This document shows positions 36,950 to 46,273 of a stretch of DNA of 64,000 bases, piece by piece. Position 1 is the stretch's first letter. Each line of letters starts with the position of its first letter. Origin of the DNA: Hymenobacter qilianensis (GTDB lineage: Bacteria; Bacteroidota; Bacteroidia; Cytophagales; Hymenobacteraceae). The position numbers and the translations under genes were made by a program. The stretch lies in NCBI RefSeq assembly GCF_014489555.1, contig NZ_CP060784.1:2418001-2482000 (forward strand), in the 5' to 3' direction. The notes beneath the pieces are model-generated. The model was given only the letters and a program-made list of their open reading frames with translations. It made no database searches and was not told where the DNA came from.

Positions 36950-38479
36950 CTAATCGAAGGAAACAGTGTTCAGAAAAAAAACGTCGCGGCCCGCGCCCCG
37001 GTGAGCGCGCACGTATTGATAGCCGAATGCCAAGAACCGGCTGCCGTACCACGCTTGCATGCCCTCGTAGTTGGTGCTGCTCAGCTTCTCCTTAACCTCC
37101 GGGTTAGCAGGCTGCAAAGGCACCACCAGATCATTGGGTGTTGGTAAGCTGCGGTCAATGATTTTGTAGTGGATATTTTCCTCTTCCAGATAGGTCATCA
37201 CGAGGCGCTGGCCATCGGGCATGGGCCGCAGCCGCACTGTTTCTTCCAACTCATACGATTCCACATCTTTCAGGACGAAAGTGTTGTCCCAGAGTAGGTT
37301 GCCACGCCGATCGAAGCCGCACACAATGGCGTGGGTGGTGTGGTATCCGTCGAACTGCCGGTACCGGGTGCCTACCATGCCGGGGCCGTAACTGTCGCTG
37401 CGGTAGCGCGGATAATACACCTCCGCCACCAGCACGTAGCCGTTTTGGAAAGGCATTAAGTCGTGCACGAGCAGGCGGTAGCGCAGCGGCAGCTCCCGGT
37501 TGGCCGCGCGCCGCTCCTGACTGCGCTGCCGAATACGGGCGGCCCTAGCTGGCTTCAGGTAATCGAAAAAGTGCTTCAGACGCGTAAAATCATAGAAACG
37601 CAGGGAGTGCCGGACGCCCGTGGGGGTGGTACCCGCCGTCAGATCAGCCGAAAAAATGCCCTGAGAATAGCGCGGGTCGCGGAGGGTGTAGGTGCCGGCC
37701 AACATACGGTCGGAGCTGTCGCCGAGGCTGACTTGCGCCGTTATCAGGCTGCGCTCACTCTCGGTCTGAACAAACTCCGAATTAATCAATTCGCCATCGG
37801 CGGAAAGCTGCTTTAGCTGCAAGCGCGATTTCACCCCGTTCGACTGCCGCATAATTACCTCGGCGCGCTTAGTTGCGGAGTCGGTGAGAAAGGTGAGTTC
37901 CGTGGAAAGCGGCTCGTACACCGACGGCAGCAATTGGTGCTTGCCGGTTTTCATATCCAGCTTCACTACCGTCATGTGCTGATCCAGGAGCACCGTCACG
38001 AACAGATTGCCTGCCAGTACTTTCTGGTCCAGCACATCGCGCGTCACCTCCGTATCGAACTTAACCAAAGCCACGTCGCCGGTGCGACCATCGAGGCCCG
38101 CTACCAGCAAGCGCTCCGGGGCGTAGCGCGACTGAAACAGCGCGTACACCGCCGTGGCCTCGGCACTCATCAGCTTGAACTCGTACTCGATCGGAATCTC
38201 CACATTCCGCGTGCCCAGATCCTTGAGCTGGTGGTCATATTTGTGGAAGGTGTAGCTAGTGCGTGAGCCAATAAAAACGTCCTTCTCCACCAGCATCACC
38301 ACGCTGCTGTCCTCGGGGATGGCCAGCACGTGCACATCCGTATCATATTGAGTGAAAGGCAACTCCAGGCGGGCGGGCTGGGCGGGAACGATGGACGTCT
38401 CGGGCTCCTGGGCGGCTACTGGCTGCCATGCTACCACCAGCGCCATCATTCCGAGCCACCCGACTATTATATTTTTCAT
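36950..38479 (-). CDS. Secreted protein of unknown function, beta-rich
   Basis: About 509 residues from the ATG at 38479 (an ATG three codons upstream is also possible). Signal peptide MKNIIVGWLGMMALVVAWQPVAAQ. The rest is rich in short beta-strand pairs (HVLAIPEDSSVVMLVEKD, RNGNLLWDNTFVLKD, MPDGQRLVMTYLEEENIHYKI), which suggests a beta-propeller-like surface or periplasmic protein. No enzyme motif, no TM helix after the signal. Not assigned to a named family. It lies 66 bases upstream of the DUF4252 gene on the same strand and may be cotranscribed with it. Confidence 0.75.
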   Translation of the reverse strand: MKNIIVGWLGMMALVVAWQPVAAQEPETSIVPAQPARLELPFTQYDTDVHVLAIPEDSSVVMLVEKDVFIGSRTSYTFHKYDHQLKDLGTRNVEIPIEYEFKLMSAEATAVYALFQSRYAPERLLVAGLDGRTGDVALVKFDTEVTRDVLDQKVLAGNLFVTVLLDQHMTVVKLDMKTGKHQLLPSVYEPLSTELTFLTDSATKRAEVIMRQSNGVKSRLQLKQLSADGELINSEFVQTESERSLITAQVSLGDSSDRMLAGTYTLRDPRYSQGIFSADLTAGTTPTGVRHSLRFYDFTRLKHFFDYLKPARAARIRQRSQERRAANRELPLRYRLLVHDLMPFQNGYVLVAEVYYPRYRSDSYGPGMVGTRYRQFDGYHTTHAIVCGFDRRGNLLWDNTFVLKDVESYELEETVRLRPMPDGQRLVMTYLEEENIHYKIIDRSLPTPNDLVVPLQPANPEVKEKLSSTNYEGMQAWYGSRFLAFGYQYVRAHRGAGRDVFFLNTVSFD

Positions 38480-38641
38480 AGCTGACATGCGCCCTATTCG
38501 CTGTGACGCTTAGTAAGATACGACGAAGACGGCGTAAAGTCATGTGGTGCAGCTTGTTGTTGGGGGGCTTTTTATGCCTGATTCAGCCGCCAGCAAACAG
38601 GCCACGCCAAAAAAAGCCCTCCAGCCCATAATTAAGCGAAA

Positions 38642-38672
38642 AAGCCTGTTCTACGGACAGTAGACAGGCTTT
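38642..38672 (-). terminator. Terminator after the EVE gene
   Basis: AAGCCTGT / ACAGGCTT stem around a 14-base loop, with TTTTT on the minus-strand side; 23 bases past the EVE stop. Confidence 0.75.
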
Positions 38673-38695
38673 TCAAAGTATCTGCGTTTCGGGGC

Positions 38696-39103
38696 TTAGC
38701 TGCCCAGCTCCAGCACTACATCAAACTCCTCACTGCGCAACGGCATCACGGACAGACGCGACTGCCGCAGCAGTCCAATCTGACTGAGGCGCGCGTCGAG
38801 CTTAATGGCCGCCAGGGATACGGGGCGGGGGAGGGGCTGGTGCGGACGCAACGCAACGGCTACCCAGCCGCTTTCGGGTGGCGCGGTGGCATCGGGAGCG
38901 GCAGGCGCGGCTACCTCGGCCAGCCCGACCACGGTTTTATCGGTTACGCTGTGGTAGAACAGCACGAGGTCGCCGGGCTGCATTTGTTGGAGGTAGTTGC
39001 GGGCCTGGAAGTTGCGGACGCCAGTCCAGTGGGTGTGCCCATCGCGCACAAAGTCAGCCCAAGAGTAGGCTGCGGGTTCGGATTTAACAAGCCAGTAATT
39101 CAC
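38696..39103 (-). CDS. EVE domain protein
   Basis: 135 residues, whole protein is the EVE fold (PUA-like): MNYWLVKSEPAAYSW start, HWTGVRNFQARNYLQQM (residue 25), PGDLVLFYHS (43-52), VGLAEV, and SVMPLRSEEFDVVLEL at the end. EVE domains bind modified bases (m6A in YTH relatives, modified C in some prokaryotic members). The stand-alone form is widespread and conserved in bacteria. Role here unknown. Divided from upstream genes by a bidirectional terminator. Confidence 0.9.
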   Translation of the reverse strand: MNYWLVKSEPAAYSWADFVRDGHTHWTGVRNFQARNYLQQMQPGDLVLFYHSVTDKTVVGLAEVAAPAAPDATAPPESGWVAVALRPHQPLPRPVSLAAIKLDARLSQIGLLRQSRLSVMPLRSEEFDVVLELGS

Positions 39104-39147
39104 TTCAAAAAATAAGTCAGCCGGAAATTCAGAAAAAACTACACGCT

Positions 39148-39206
39148 AAAAAGCCCGGCAAAAGACGGCCTAAATTTCTCTAGATTCGCTTTTGCCGGGC
39201 TTTTTT
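39148..39206. terminator. Hairpin terminator between EVE and lipoprotein genes
   Basis: AAAAAGCCCGGCAAAAG and CTTTTGCCGGGCTTTTTT, a 17-bp perfect stem around a 24-base loop; can work on both strands but is oriented to end the minus-strand lipoprotein gene. Confidence 0.85.
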
Positions 39207-39231
39207 GCCCCCAACAGTCGTAGGAAAGTGC

Positions 39232-39674
39232 TTAGCGCAGGCGCAACACAACCAGCTTGTCGTTCTCCACGCGCAGCACGCGCAACCGGAATGGAGGGCG
39301 CAGCTCCGTGTTTTCTAGCGTCATCGTCAGGATATCCTGGTTTTCCTCCATTGGCTCCCAGCGACCAATATGCGCCTCCGGAGCATCAGCGGGGCCGAAG
39401 GTGTAAAACGTAAACTGCCCATCCTTATCGAAGCGCAACCCATCCAGATAAACCGGACCGTAGCGCGGCACGCTGGGGGCATTATGTAGCCCTGGGGCCG
39501 ATAAATAACGGTATCGCCGGGGCGGGCTTCGTGCGAGTTGTACCAGGAGCGGCCGTAGAGCGGCCCCGTCGGTCCCTCCGGATTCAGCCTCATCAGATCG
39601 CCTACGTTTTCGGTACAGGCCACCAATACCAGCGCTACAAAAGCGGTCAGGAGCGAAAGGATAGAAATGCGCAT
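39232..39674 (-). CDS. Small lipoprotein B of a tandem pair (apparent frameshift)
   Basis: 147 residues when one base is added to the five-G run at 39475-39479; the joined frame reads GYIMPPSVPRYGPVYLDGL. Signal with lipobox LVLVAC near residue 20 (MRISILSLLTAFVALVLVAC). The body (GPLYGRSWYNSHEARPGDTVIYRPQGY ... QFTFYTFGP ... LRPPFRLRVLRVENDKLVVLRL) fits a small lipocalin-like beta sandwich. Similar in layout to the next gene. Function unknown. Confidence 0.68.
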
Positions 39675-39732
39675 AATTGAATATATAATAGAACAGTACC
39701 AGGAGCCGCAGACGAAACGAAAGGTTGCAAGG

Positions 39733-40127
39733 CTATTGCGGCAAACGACGAATTTTAAATAAATCCTTTTCCAGCGATACAATTTCGAGCCTGTAGCCTG
39801 CCTCCTCCGGATTATCGAAAGTGATGCGAAGTACTGACTCACCTTCGGCTTTCCACTGGCCTTTATGACCTTCAAGCCCGTCCGTAGGAGCAATGTCGTA
39901 TTGTGTAAAAAGGCCATTGTGCTCGAAGTTGAACCCGGTACGGCCCGCGAAGGGGCAAACGAATACGTATTAGGCCGGTACACTTCTATATCCTCCACAT
40001 CCTCCTCGTGCGCGTGCAGCCAAGTACCTTCGAGCAGAAGCAGCTGCGGCGACTTGCGTGGGTCGGGTTTACACGTCACGGCTAGCAGCAGCACGCTCAG
40101 GCAGCAAAGCAGAGAAAACAGGCGCAT
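39733..40127 (-). CDS. Small lipoprotein A of a tandem pair (apparent frameshift)
   Basis: 131 residues when one base is added to the four-G run at 39952-39955. The joined frame runs YSFAPFAGRTGFNFEHNGLF and ends EIVSLEKDLFKIRRLPQ. Signal with lipobox LLAVTC (residue 19). LLEGTWLHAHEEDVED near 37 is reminiscent of the G-x-W motif of lipocalin-like proteins. The ends of A and B (RLEIVSLEKDLFKIRRL and RLRVLRVENDKLVVLRL) match well, so they are likely a tandem duplication, 58 bases apart. Confidence 0.68.
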
Positions 40128-40310
40128 AGCAACAGCGTAAGAGTGAGGAATGAGCGAGTAAATTAAAGGCTTTCATTTTACCATCAATAGTTGTACCCGA
40201 AAAGCCTATTGGCCTTTATTCCCCCGTATTATTTAAAACATAATATTTCCCAACCCTGTACCTTTACTTTCCTTCTCCATCCCCGCTGGGGGGCAAATTC
40301 TGCTTCTGTT

Positions 40311-42062
40311 TTGGACAATCGCGCCCTGATTCGCGCCTTCCGCCTAGCGGCCTCGCTGCTGGAAGTGCACGACGAAAATTCGTTTAAAATCCGGGCCTAT
40401 GAAGGCACCGCTGCTGCCCTCGAACGCCTCGAGTTTTCGGTGGCCGAAGTAGAGCGTACCGGCCTGCCCGACCGCACGGGCCTGAGCAAAACCGCCGCCG
40501 CCCGCGTGGCCGAAATGCTGGATACCGGCACTTTTGAAGAGCTCACGCGCCTGCTGAGCATCACGCCGCCCGGTGTGGTTGAGATGCTGAATATCAAAGG
40601 CATCGGCCCCAAAAAGATTCGGGCGCTGTGGCGCGAGCTGGGCGTAGAAAGCCCAGACGCCCTGCGTGCCGCCGCCGAGCGCGACGAGGTAAGTAAGCTC
40701 AAAGGATTCGGCAAAAAAACCCAGGACGCCATTCTGCAAGCCCTCGAATTCAACGACCAAAGTCGGGGCAAGCTGCTGTATCCGCAGGCCGAAGAGCTAG
40801 CCGATGAACTGATTGCTCTTTTGCAGGAGGCATTATTTACGGAGTCTGTGGCCGTGGCGGGGGAGGTGCGCCGCCGCCTGGAAGTAGTGGAAAACGTGGT
40901 GCTGGTAGCGGCCACCACTCAGCCCGAGAAAGCCCACAAGCTGCTGAACTCCCTCGATGGCCTTACCGCCGACCCCGCGCGTTCGGGGCCGTTTGCGTGG
41001 CGTGGCACGGCTACGGCATCCGGCGTAAAAGTGGAAGTGCTGCTGGTAGCCAAGGATGATTTTACAAATCAGCTTTTTCTGCTGACTGGCGCCGAAGCCC
41101 ATTTGTCGGAGATATTTGCCCCCCAGGCCGCGCATGGCCAGCCGGCTACGTTGCGGCAGCTGCTAAAAAAGGAGCGCTTCTACCAGGAAACGGCTATTTA
41201 TGAAAAAGCTGGCCTCCAATACGTAGAGCCTGAGTTGCGGGAAGGCCTCGGTGAACTGACATTAGCCAAAGAGCATAAGCTGCCTAAGCTGCTGGAAGAT
41301 GCCGACCTGCGTGGGAGCGTGCACAACCACAGCAACTACTCCGACGGGGCGCACACGCTGCGCCAAATGGCGGAGTTTCTGCGGGATGAAGGCTACGAGT
41401 ATTTGGGCATCTGTGACCACTCGCAGGCTGCACACTATGCCAACGGCCTCAGCCCGGAGCGGGTGCGCCAGCAGCACCGCGAAATAGACGAGTTGAACAA
41501 AGAGCTTGCGCCCTTCCGCATTTTTAAGGGCATTGAAAGCGACATTCTCGGCGATGGTGCCCTGGATTACCAACCCTCGGTGCTGGCGTCGTTTGACTTT
41601 GTGGTGGCGTCGGTGCATAGCAACCTCAAAATGGACGAAGCCCGCGCTACCACACGCATGCTTCGGGCCATTGAGAACCCGTATTGTACGATGCTGGGCC
41701 ACCCGACCGGGCGTCTGCTGCTGCGCCGCGAAGGCTACCCGATTGACTATAAAGCCGTTATCGATGCCTGTGCCCGGCACCAGGTTATCATTGAGATAAA
41801 CGCCAATCCGTGGCGGCTTGACCTTGACTGGCGCTGGGTGCGCTACGCCCTTGATCAAGGCGTGAAGCTGAGCATCAACCCCGATGCGCACCATACCAAG
41901 GGCTACGCGGATATGCGCTACGGCGTATTTATGGGGCGCAAAGGCGGCCTGACAAAGGAAATGACGTTTAATGCCATGTCTAGGGAGGAAGTAGCCACGT
42001 ACTTTGCAGAGCGAAAAGCCAAGATTAAGCCGGCCGAAGAGTTTAAAACGACCTTGTTTTAA
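40311..42062 (+). CDS. polX: DNA polymerase/3'-5' exonuclease PolX
   Basis: 583 residues from a TTG at 40311 (LDNRALIRAFRLAASLLEVHDEN), where family similarity begins; no ATG is well placed and the frame is open back to 40191. Domains: family-X 8-kDa/HhH part (1-150, VVEMLNIKGIGPKKIRALW), nucleotidyltransferase part (160-300), and C-terminal PHP domain with VHNHSNYSDGAHTLRQM, ICDHSQ, VVASVHSNL and NPDAHH, the metal sites for exonuclease action. DNA gap repair. A six-G word lies in its leader (40288-40293). Confidence 0.9.
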   Translation: MDNRALIRAFRLAASLLEVHDENSFKIRAYEGTAAALERLEFSVAEVERTGLPDRTGLSKTAAARVAEMLDTGTFEELTRLLSITPPGVVEMLNIKGIGPKKIRALWRELGVESPDALRAAAERDEVSKLKGFGKKTQDAILQALEFNDQSRGKLLYPQAEELADELIALLQEALFTESVAVAGEVRRRLEVVENVVLVAATTQPEKAHKLLNSLDGLTADPARSGPFAWRGTATASGVKVEVLLVAKDDFTNQLFLLTGAEAHLSEIFAPQAAHGQPATLRQLLKKERFYQETAIYEKAGLQYVEPELREGLGELTLAKEHKLPKLLEDADLRGSVHNHSNYSDGAHTLRQMAEFLRDEGYEYLGICDHSQAAHYANGLSPERVRQQHREIDELNKELAPFRIFKGIESDILGDGALDYQPSVLASFDFVVASVHSNLKMDEARATTRMLRAIENPYCTMLGHPTGRLLLRREGYPIDYKAVIDACARHQVIIEINANPWRLDLDWRWVRYALDQGVKLSINPDAHHTKGYADMRYGVFMGRKGGLTKEMTFNAMSREEVATYFAERKAKIKPAEEFKTTLF

Positions 42063-42091
42063 CGGGGGCGCGGGCTGCCGTTAAATAGCTT

Positions 42092-43180
42092 ATGAAGATT
42101 CTCGTTCTGCGCTTTTCCTCCATCGGCGACATTGTGCTGACAACACCCGTGGTGCGGGCGCTAAAACAGCAGTTGGCGGGTGCGCAGGTGCATTTTTGTA
42201 CCAAGCCGTCCTACCGCAGTATCATCGAGCCGAATCCGTACGTGGATAAGGCGCATTATCTTACTGGTTCGCTCACGGAGCTGGTAAACGAGCTGAAAGC
42301 CGAGCGTTTCGACTACATCATCGACCTGCACAATAACCTGCGCACCCGCCTGCTGAAGCTGCGTTTGGGAGTGCCCGCTTCGAGCTTCGATAAGCTGAAT
42401 GTGCGTAAGTGGCTGCTGGTGAACCTGAAGATCAATACCATGCCCCAGCTGCACATCGTGGACCGCTACCTGGCTGCGGCCTCGCCTCTGGGGGTGCGCA
42501 ATGATGGTCAGGGGCTGGATTATTTTATTCCGGCTAAGGATGAGGTAAACCTAAATATGCTCCCGGCGGGCTTTCAGCGGGGTTACGTGGCCTTTGCTAT
42601 CGGGGCGCAGCATGCTACCAAGCGCCTGCCCGTGGACCGCATTATCGAGTTGTGCGGATTGCTGCGCCGGCCGGTGGTGCTGCTTGGTGGCCCCGAGGAC
42701 GAAACGACGGGCCATGTGGTGGGGCTGGCGTTTGCCAAGCAAGCTGCTGTCTCGCCACCGCTTGCGCGCAAAGTCCCCGACAGCCCTTATTACTTTCCGT
42801 CCGAACCGAGTACTGTTACTGCTCCAACAACCATTATTTATAATGCCTGCGGGCACTATTCGCTCAATCAATCGGCCTCGCTGGTAAAACAAGCTCAGCT
42901 CGTAGTAAGCCACGATACGGGCCTGATGCACATTGCGGCGGCCTTTAAAAAGGAGATCTTCAGCGTGTGGGGAAATACGGTGCCGGAGTTTGGTATGTAT
43001 CCTTACCGCACCGAATTCCGCATTCTGGAAAGGCCGGGGCTTTCGTGTCGGCCGTGCTCCAAGATTGGCTACGAAAAATGCCCCCTGGGTCACTTCAAGT
43101 GTATGCGCGAAATTCAATTCGATCTGGATTTGCCCCCACCCACGATGGCCGCTGATAGTCGCCTGCCCGCCCGCACCTAG
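42092..43180 (+). CDS. Glycosyltransferase family 9 (heptosyltransferase-like)
   Basis: 362 residues. GT9 start motif ILVLRFSSIGDIVLTTPVVRAL, IIDLHNNLRTR near 72, VVSHDTGLMHIAAAFKKEIFSVWGNT near 270 for the nucleotide-sugar site, and C-terminal C-x2-C-x7-C-x6-C (SCRPC...EKCPLGHFKC). It probably adds a sugar to the lipid A core or another glycolipid. Begins 29 bases after polX and is likely cotranscribed with it. Paralogue of 31393-32433, but with an insertion around residues 220-260 (SEPSTVTAPT). Confidence 0.9.
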   Translation: MKILVLRFSSIGDIVLTTPVVRALKQQLAGAQVHFCTKPSYRSIIEPNPYVDKAHYLTGSLTELVNELKAERFDYIIDLHNNLRTRLLKLRLGVPASSFDKLNVRKWLLVNLKINTMPQLHIVDRYLAAASPLGVRNDGQGLDYFIPAKDEVNLNMLPAGFQRGYVAFAIGAQHATKRLPVDRIIELCGLLRRPVVLLGGPEDETTGHVVGLAFAKQAAVSPPLARKVPDSPYYFPSEPSTVTAPTTIIYNACGHYSLNQSASLVKQAQLVVSHDTGLMHIAAAFKKEIFSVWGNTVPEFGMYPYRTEFRILERPGLSCRPCSKIGYEKCPLGHFKCMREIQFDLDLPPPTMAADSRLPART

Positions 43181-43346
43181 ATTGTGTCGCGCCCTGTTTA
43201 TCCTTTAAAAAGCCCGCTGAGAGGCAAATATTAAGACGGAATAAAAAAAGAAGGCCATATACGAATATGTTGTTTTAAAAGTTGCAAATAAATTGTTGCT
43301 TTGTCGATAAAACCATATTCTAACCCTTCCTTCTTTTACTCAATTT

Positions 43347-44003
43347 ATGCGTCTTTTTACATTTGGGGCTCGCGCCCTCACCTTGGTTATGCTGTTCTTA
43401 TGCACGGCTTGCGGACCTAACATTTATCTGGCTAATGACTTTCGTGCTTATGCCCCAAAACACAAAACGGTAGCCATTCTGCCCGCTGCCGTAACAATGC
43501 AGCTACGGCCTAATCAGGCGCGCCACACGACGCCGGAGCAGCATAGCGAGCTGGAGTATAAAAGCGGCATCGACTTTCAGGAAAAAATCTATGCCTGGCT
43601 GTTGCGCCGCAGCCAGCAGCGCGGCTATACCGTCGAGTTTCAGGATGTGACGCAGACAAACGCGAAGCTGCGCGAGTTGCAGATTCCATATAGCGAGCTG
43701 CGCACGCATTCGGCCCAGGAGTTAGCTGCAGCACTAGGTGTAGATGCTGTATTGACCACCAGCGTACGCACCACCAAGCCCATGAGCGACGGCGCTGCCT
43801 TGGCCGTGGGCGTGTTGGTGGGCGCTTGGGGCGCTACCAACCAGGCCAATATAACCGTCAATATTCACGAGTCGGATGCCGGTAAGCTGCTGTGGAAGTA
43901 CGACTACGTAGCCGCTGGCTCGGTGGGAAGCTCGACGGAAGGCATGGTGAACATGCTGATGCGCAATGCTTCAAAGAAGTTTCCTTACACGCCTAAATCC
44001 TAA
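43347..44003 (+). CDS. Envelope lipoprotein, unknown function
   Basis: 218 residues. Signal peptide with lipobox LCTAC (residue 22). The body has VAILPAAVTMQLRP near 44, then a helix-rich segment, and LGVDAVLTTSVRTTKP...GVLVGAWGATNQANITVNIHESDAGKLLWKYDY: an alpha/beta layout like the GNA1162/DUF799 or LptE-assembly-associated lipoproteins, in which a small domain reports 'VAVLP' near the start. This match is by style only. Its AT-rich upstream region has no clean TAnnTTTG. Confidence 0.7.
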   Translation: MRLFTFGARALTLVMLFLCTACGPNIYLANDFRAYAPKHKTVAILPAAVTMQLRPNQARHTTPEQHSELEYKSGIDFQEKIYAWLLRRSQQRGYTVEFQDVTQTNAKLRELQIPYSELRTHSAQELAAALGVDAVLTTSVRTTKPMSDGAALAVGVLVGAWGATNQANITVNIHESDAGKLLWKYDYVAAGSVGSSTEGMVNMLMRNASKKFPYTPKS

Positions 44004-44037
44004 GGTGTAGCATATCCGACCTTCGTGTCGGGACCAG

Positions 44038-44075
44038 GAGGGCTGTTTCTGCTAATGGGCGGGAGCAGCCCTCCA
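44038..44075 (+). terminator. Weak terminator-like hairpin
   Basis: GGAGGGCTG / CAGCCCTCC nine-bp perfect stem, 20-base loop, but only ATGTTTAT follows. Confidence 0.5.
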
Positions 44076-44155
44076 TGTTTATAGAACTTTATCGTAGCGG
44101 GATAAATGAGGGAGAAAAAGAGTAAATTATAGCTTTCCTATCTATTCCTGATACT

Positions 44156-44605
44156 ATGGCTGATGCTTCTGTTAAGTCCGTTCTTGTGAAAGTTGGTTCT
44201 GATGCCCTGTTAGCTGATGTGCAGGCCGGACGCCATACGTTTGTGCTGGATGAGCCCGAAGGGGTAGGTGGCGAAGACCGAGGACCAACGCCCTACGATA
44301 TGCTGCTCGCGGCGCTGGGCGCCTGCACCGCCATCACCCTGCGCCTCTACGCCGACCAGAAAAAATGGCCCCTGGAAGCAATAGAAGTGCGCTTGCGCCA
44401 TCAGCGGGTACATCGCACCGACTGTGATAAGTGTGAGCAGGAAGGCCAGATGCTGGAGGAAGTAGAGAAAGAACTGCGGCTGGTGGGGCCGCTCACGCCG
44501 GAGCAGCGCCAACGCTTGGAAATAATTTCGCAGAAGTGCCCTGTGCAGAAAACCCTGATGAGTGGCTTGCGCATCAGAACTCAGCTGGTGCCCGAAAGCA
44601 ACTGA
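44156..44605 (+). CDS. OsmC family peroxiredoxin-like protein
   Basis: 149 residues. Dimeric thiol peroxidase family that detoxifies organic hydroperoxides. Both family cysteines are present: LLAALGACTAITLRLYAD (near 60) and ISQKCPVQKTL (near 128). TPYDMLLAALGAC is the classic helix. It has a charged insert with C-DKC (RTDCDKCEQEGQ), as in the YhfA/OsmC-like subgroup. Probably cotranscribed with the UBP zinc-finger gene 19 bases downstream. Confidence 0.9.
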   Translation: MADASVKSVLVKVGSDALLADVQAGRHTFVLDEPEGVGGEDRGPTPYDMLLAALGACTAITLRLYADQKKWPLEAIEVRLRHQRVHRTDCDKCEQEGQMLEEVEKELRLVGPLTPEQRQRLEIISQKCPVQKTLMSGLRIRTQLVPESN

Positions 44606-44624
44606 TTCTCCTAAAACCTCTTAT

Positions 44625-44897
44625 ATGGAAGCTAAACCGCCTTGCAGTCACCTTGGTAGCTTAACGGAGATTATCGAGGATAAGCAGTATATCTGCCCTG
44701 AATGCGTAGCCCTGGGCGACCAGTGGGTGCACCTGCGCGTATGCCAGACCTGCGGGCACGTGGGCTGCTGCGACAACTCCAAAAATAAGCACGCCACCCG
44801 TCACTTTCACACCACCCATCACCCCGTTATTACCTCCGCCGAGCCCGGTGAGCGGTGGGCCTGGTGCTACATTGATAGTGCATTTGCTGAGTATTAA
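44625..44897 (+). CDS. UBP-type zinc finger protein
   Basis: 90 residues from ATG 44625; an upstream alternative start at 44562 would overlap OsmC. The protein is a bare ZnF-UBP domain: CSHL at 7, YICPECVALGDQWVHLRVCQTCGHVGCC, then KHATRHFHTTHHPVI. All expected Cys/His zinc ligands appear present. In eukaryotes the domain binds the free C-terminus of ubiquitin; bacteria lack ubiquitin, so the bacterial ligand is unknown. Commonly seen as a small stand-alone protein in bacteria. Confidence 0.88.
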   Translation: MEAKPPCSHLGSLTEIIEDKQYICPECVALGDQWVHLRVCQTCGHVGCCDNSKNKHATRHFHTTHHPVITSAEPGERWAWCYIDSAFAEY

Positions 44898-44945
44898 GCC
44901 ATGATCTGAGGCAAGGGGTAAACGCGTATTCGGCCAATCCCTACA

Positions 44946-44984
44946 GCAAAAAAGCCCCCAGAAGCAGTCTGGGGGCTTTTTTGC
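44946..44984. terminator. Terminator, shared-stem family, convergent
   Basis: GCAAAAAAGCCCCCAGA / TCTGGGGGCTTTTTTGC, AGCAG loop, between UBP finger and serS (convergent). Confidence 0.92.
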
Positions 44985-44997
44985 GCTGATGACAAAA

Positions 44998-46273
44998 TTA
45001 ATTCGTGATCTTATCGAAGCCGCAGTAGCTGTGAAGTGCTTTTGGCAGGTTGATGCCGTCCTCCGTTTGGTTGTTTTCCAGCAAGGCGGCTACAATACGA
45101 GGCAACGCCAGGGCCGAACCATTGAGCGTATGCAGAAGCTGCGTTTTGCCGCCTTCTGCCCGGTAGCGCAGCTTAAGACGATTGGCCTGGTACGTTTCAA
45201 AGTTGCTAGCCGAGCTTACTTCCAGCCACCGGCCCTGGGCAGCACTCCATACTTCGAGGTCGTAGGTAAGAGCCGAAGTAAAGCTCATATCGCCGCCACA
45301 GAGGCGCAGCACGCGATAAGGAAGCTCCAATTTTTGCAGCAAGCCCTCAATGTGTGCCCGCATTTCTTCTAGAATACCGTAGCTCTGCTCAGGCAAAGAA
45401 ATTTGAACGATTTCTACTTTGTCGAACTGGTGCAGGCGATTCAGGCCCCGTACATCTGCCCCCAAGAGCCCGCTTCGCGCCGAAAGCAGGGCGTGTAGCC
45501 CGCGTTCCGGATGGGCAGCTTATCGGTGGCAATAATCTCGTCGCGGTAAAGGTTCGTGATGGGTACCTCGGCCGTCGGAATCAGGTAGAGATTATCCTGC
45601 GCGTCGTGGTACATCTGCCCGTCTTTGTCGGGGAGCTGTCCGGTGCCGTAGCCCGAGGCTTCATTTACCAAGATGGGCGGCTGCACTTCAAAGTAGCCAG
45701 CCTGCCGCGCTTCATCCAGAAAAAAGTTGATAAGCGCGCGCTGTAAGCGGGCGCCTTGTCCCTTGTATACCGGGAAGCCAGCGCCGCTTATCTTGTTGCC
45801 CAGCTCGAAGTCGATGATGTCGTACTTCTTTATCAAATCCCAGTGGGGGAGGGCCGTGGGGGCAAATCGGGCTTAGCGCCATGCTCCGATACTACTTCAT
45901 TATCCTGCGGCGTGCGGCCCGTGGGCACACTGCTATGGGGCAGGTTGGGCAGCTTAAGCAACAGCTGCTGCAAAGCAATTTCTACCTGGCCCAGCTCGTC
46001 GGCGTGGGTTTTTATATCCGCTTTGAGGGCGGCCGTACGGGCTTTCAGGTCCTCGGCACCGGCTTTATTGCCGCTTTTCATCAAGCCACCAATCTGGCGA
46101 GCCAGCTCATTCGCTTCCGCCTGGGCCGAGTCGTGGGCGGTTTGCAGCTGGCGGCGGCGCTGATCGAGGTTGAGAATGGCCGTAACGTCGGCTTCAGCGG
46201 TGGGATAGTGCTTTTTGGCCAGGCCGGCCAGCACGAGGTCGGTGTGTTCTTTTAAAACGGAAACTTGCAGCAT
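44998..46273 (-). CDS. serS: Serine--tRNA ligase (two apparent frameshifts)
   Basis: 425 residues, exactly the family length, when one base is added to each of two five-base C/G runs (45858-45862 and 45459-45463). Then the frame reads [20 protein letters not shown] and [22 protein letters not shown]-terminal coiled-coil arm (about 25-105, [18 protein letters not shown]...), then class II catalytic core: motif 2 in PCFRREAGS...[10 protein letters not shown] and motif 3 near the C-terminus ([19 protein letters not shown]). It charges tRNA-Ser (and tRNA-Sec). As this gene is essential, the shifts are almost surely sequence errors. Confidence 0.93.

Noticed and set aside
39327..40127. A single 266-residue protein spanning both small lipoproteins
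   Set aside because: Its middle and end are out-of-frame readings; a second signal peptide in the middle and matching C-termini in other frames show two genes.
44625..44897. Bacterial ubiquitin-like system
   Set aside because: Only a UBP zinc finger is present; no E1, E2, JAB or ubiquitin-like gene is nearby.
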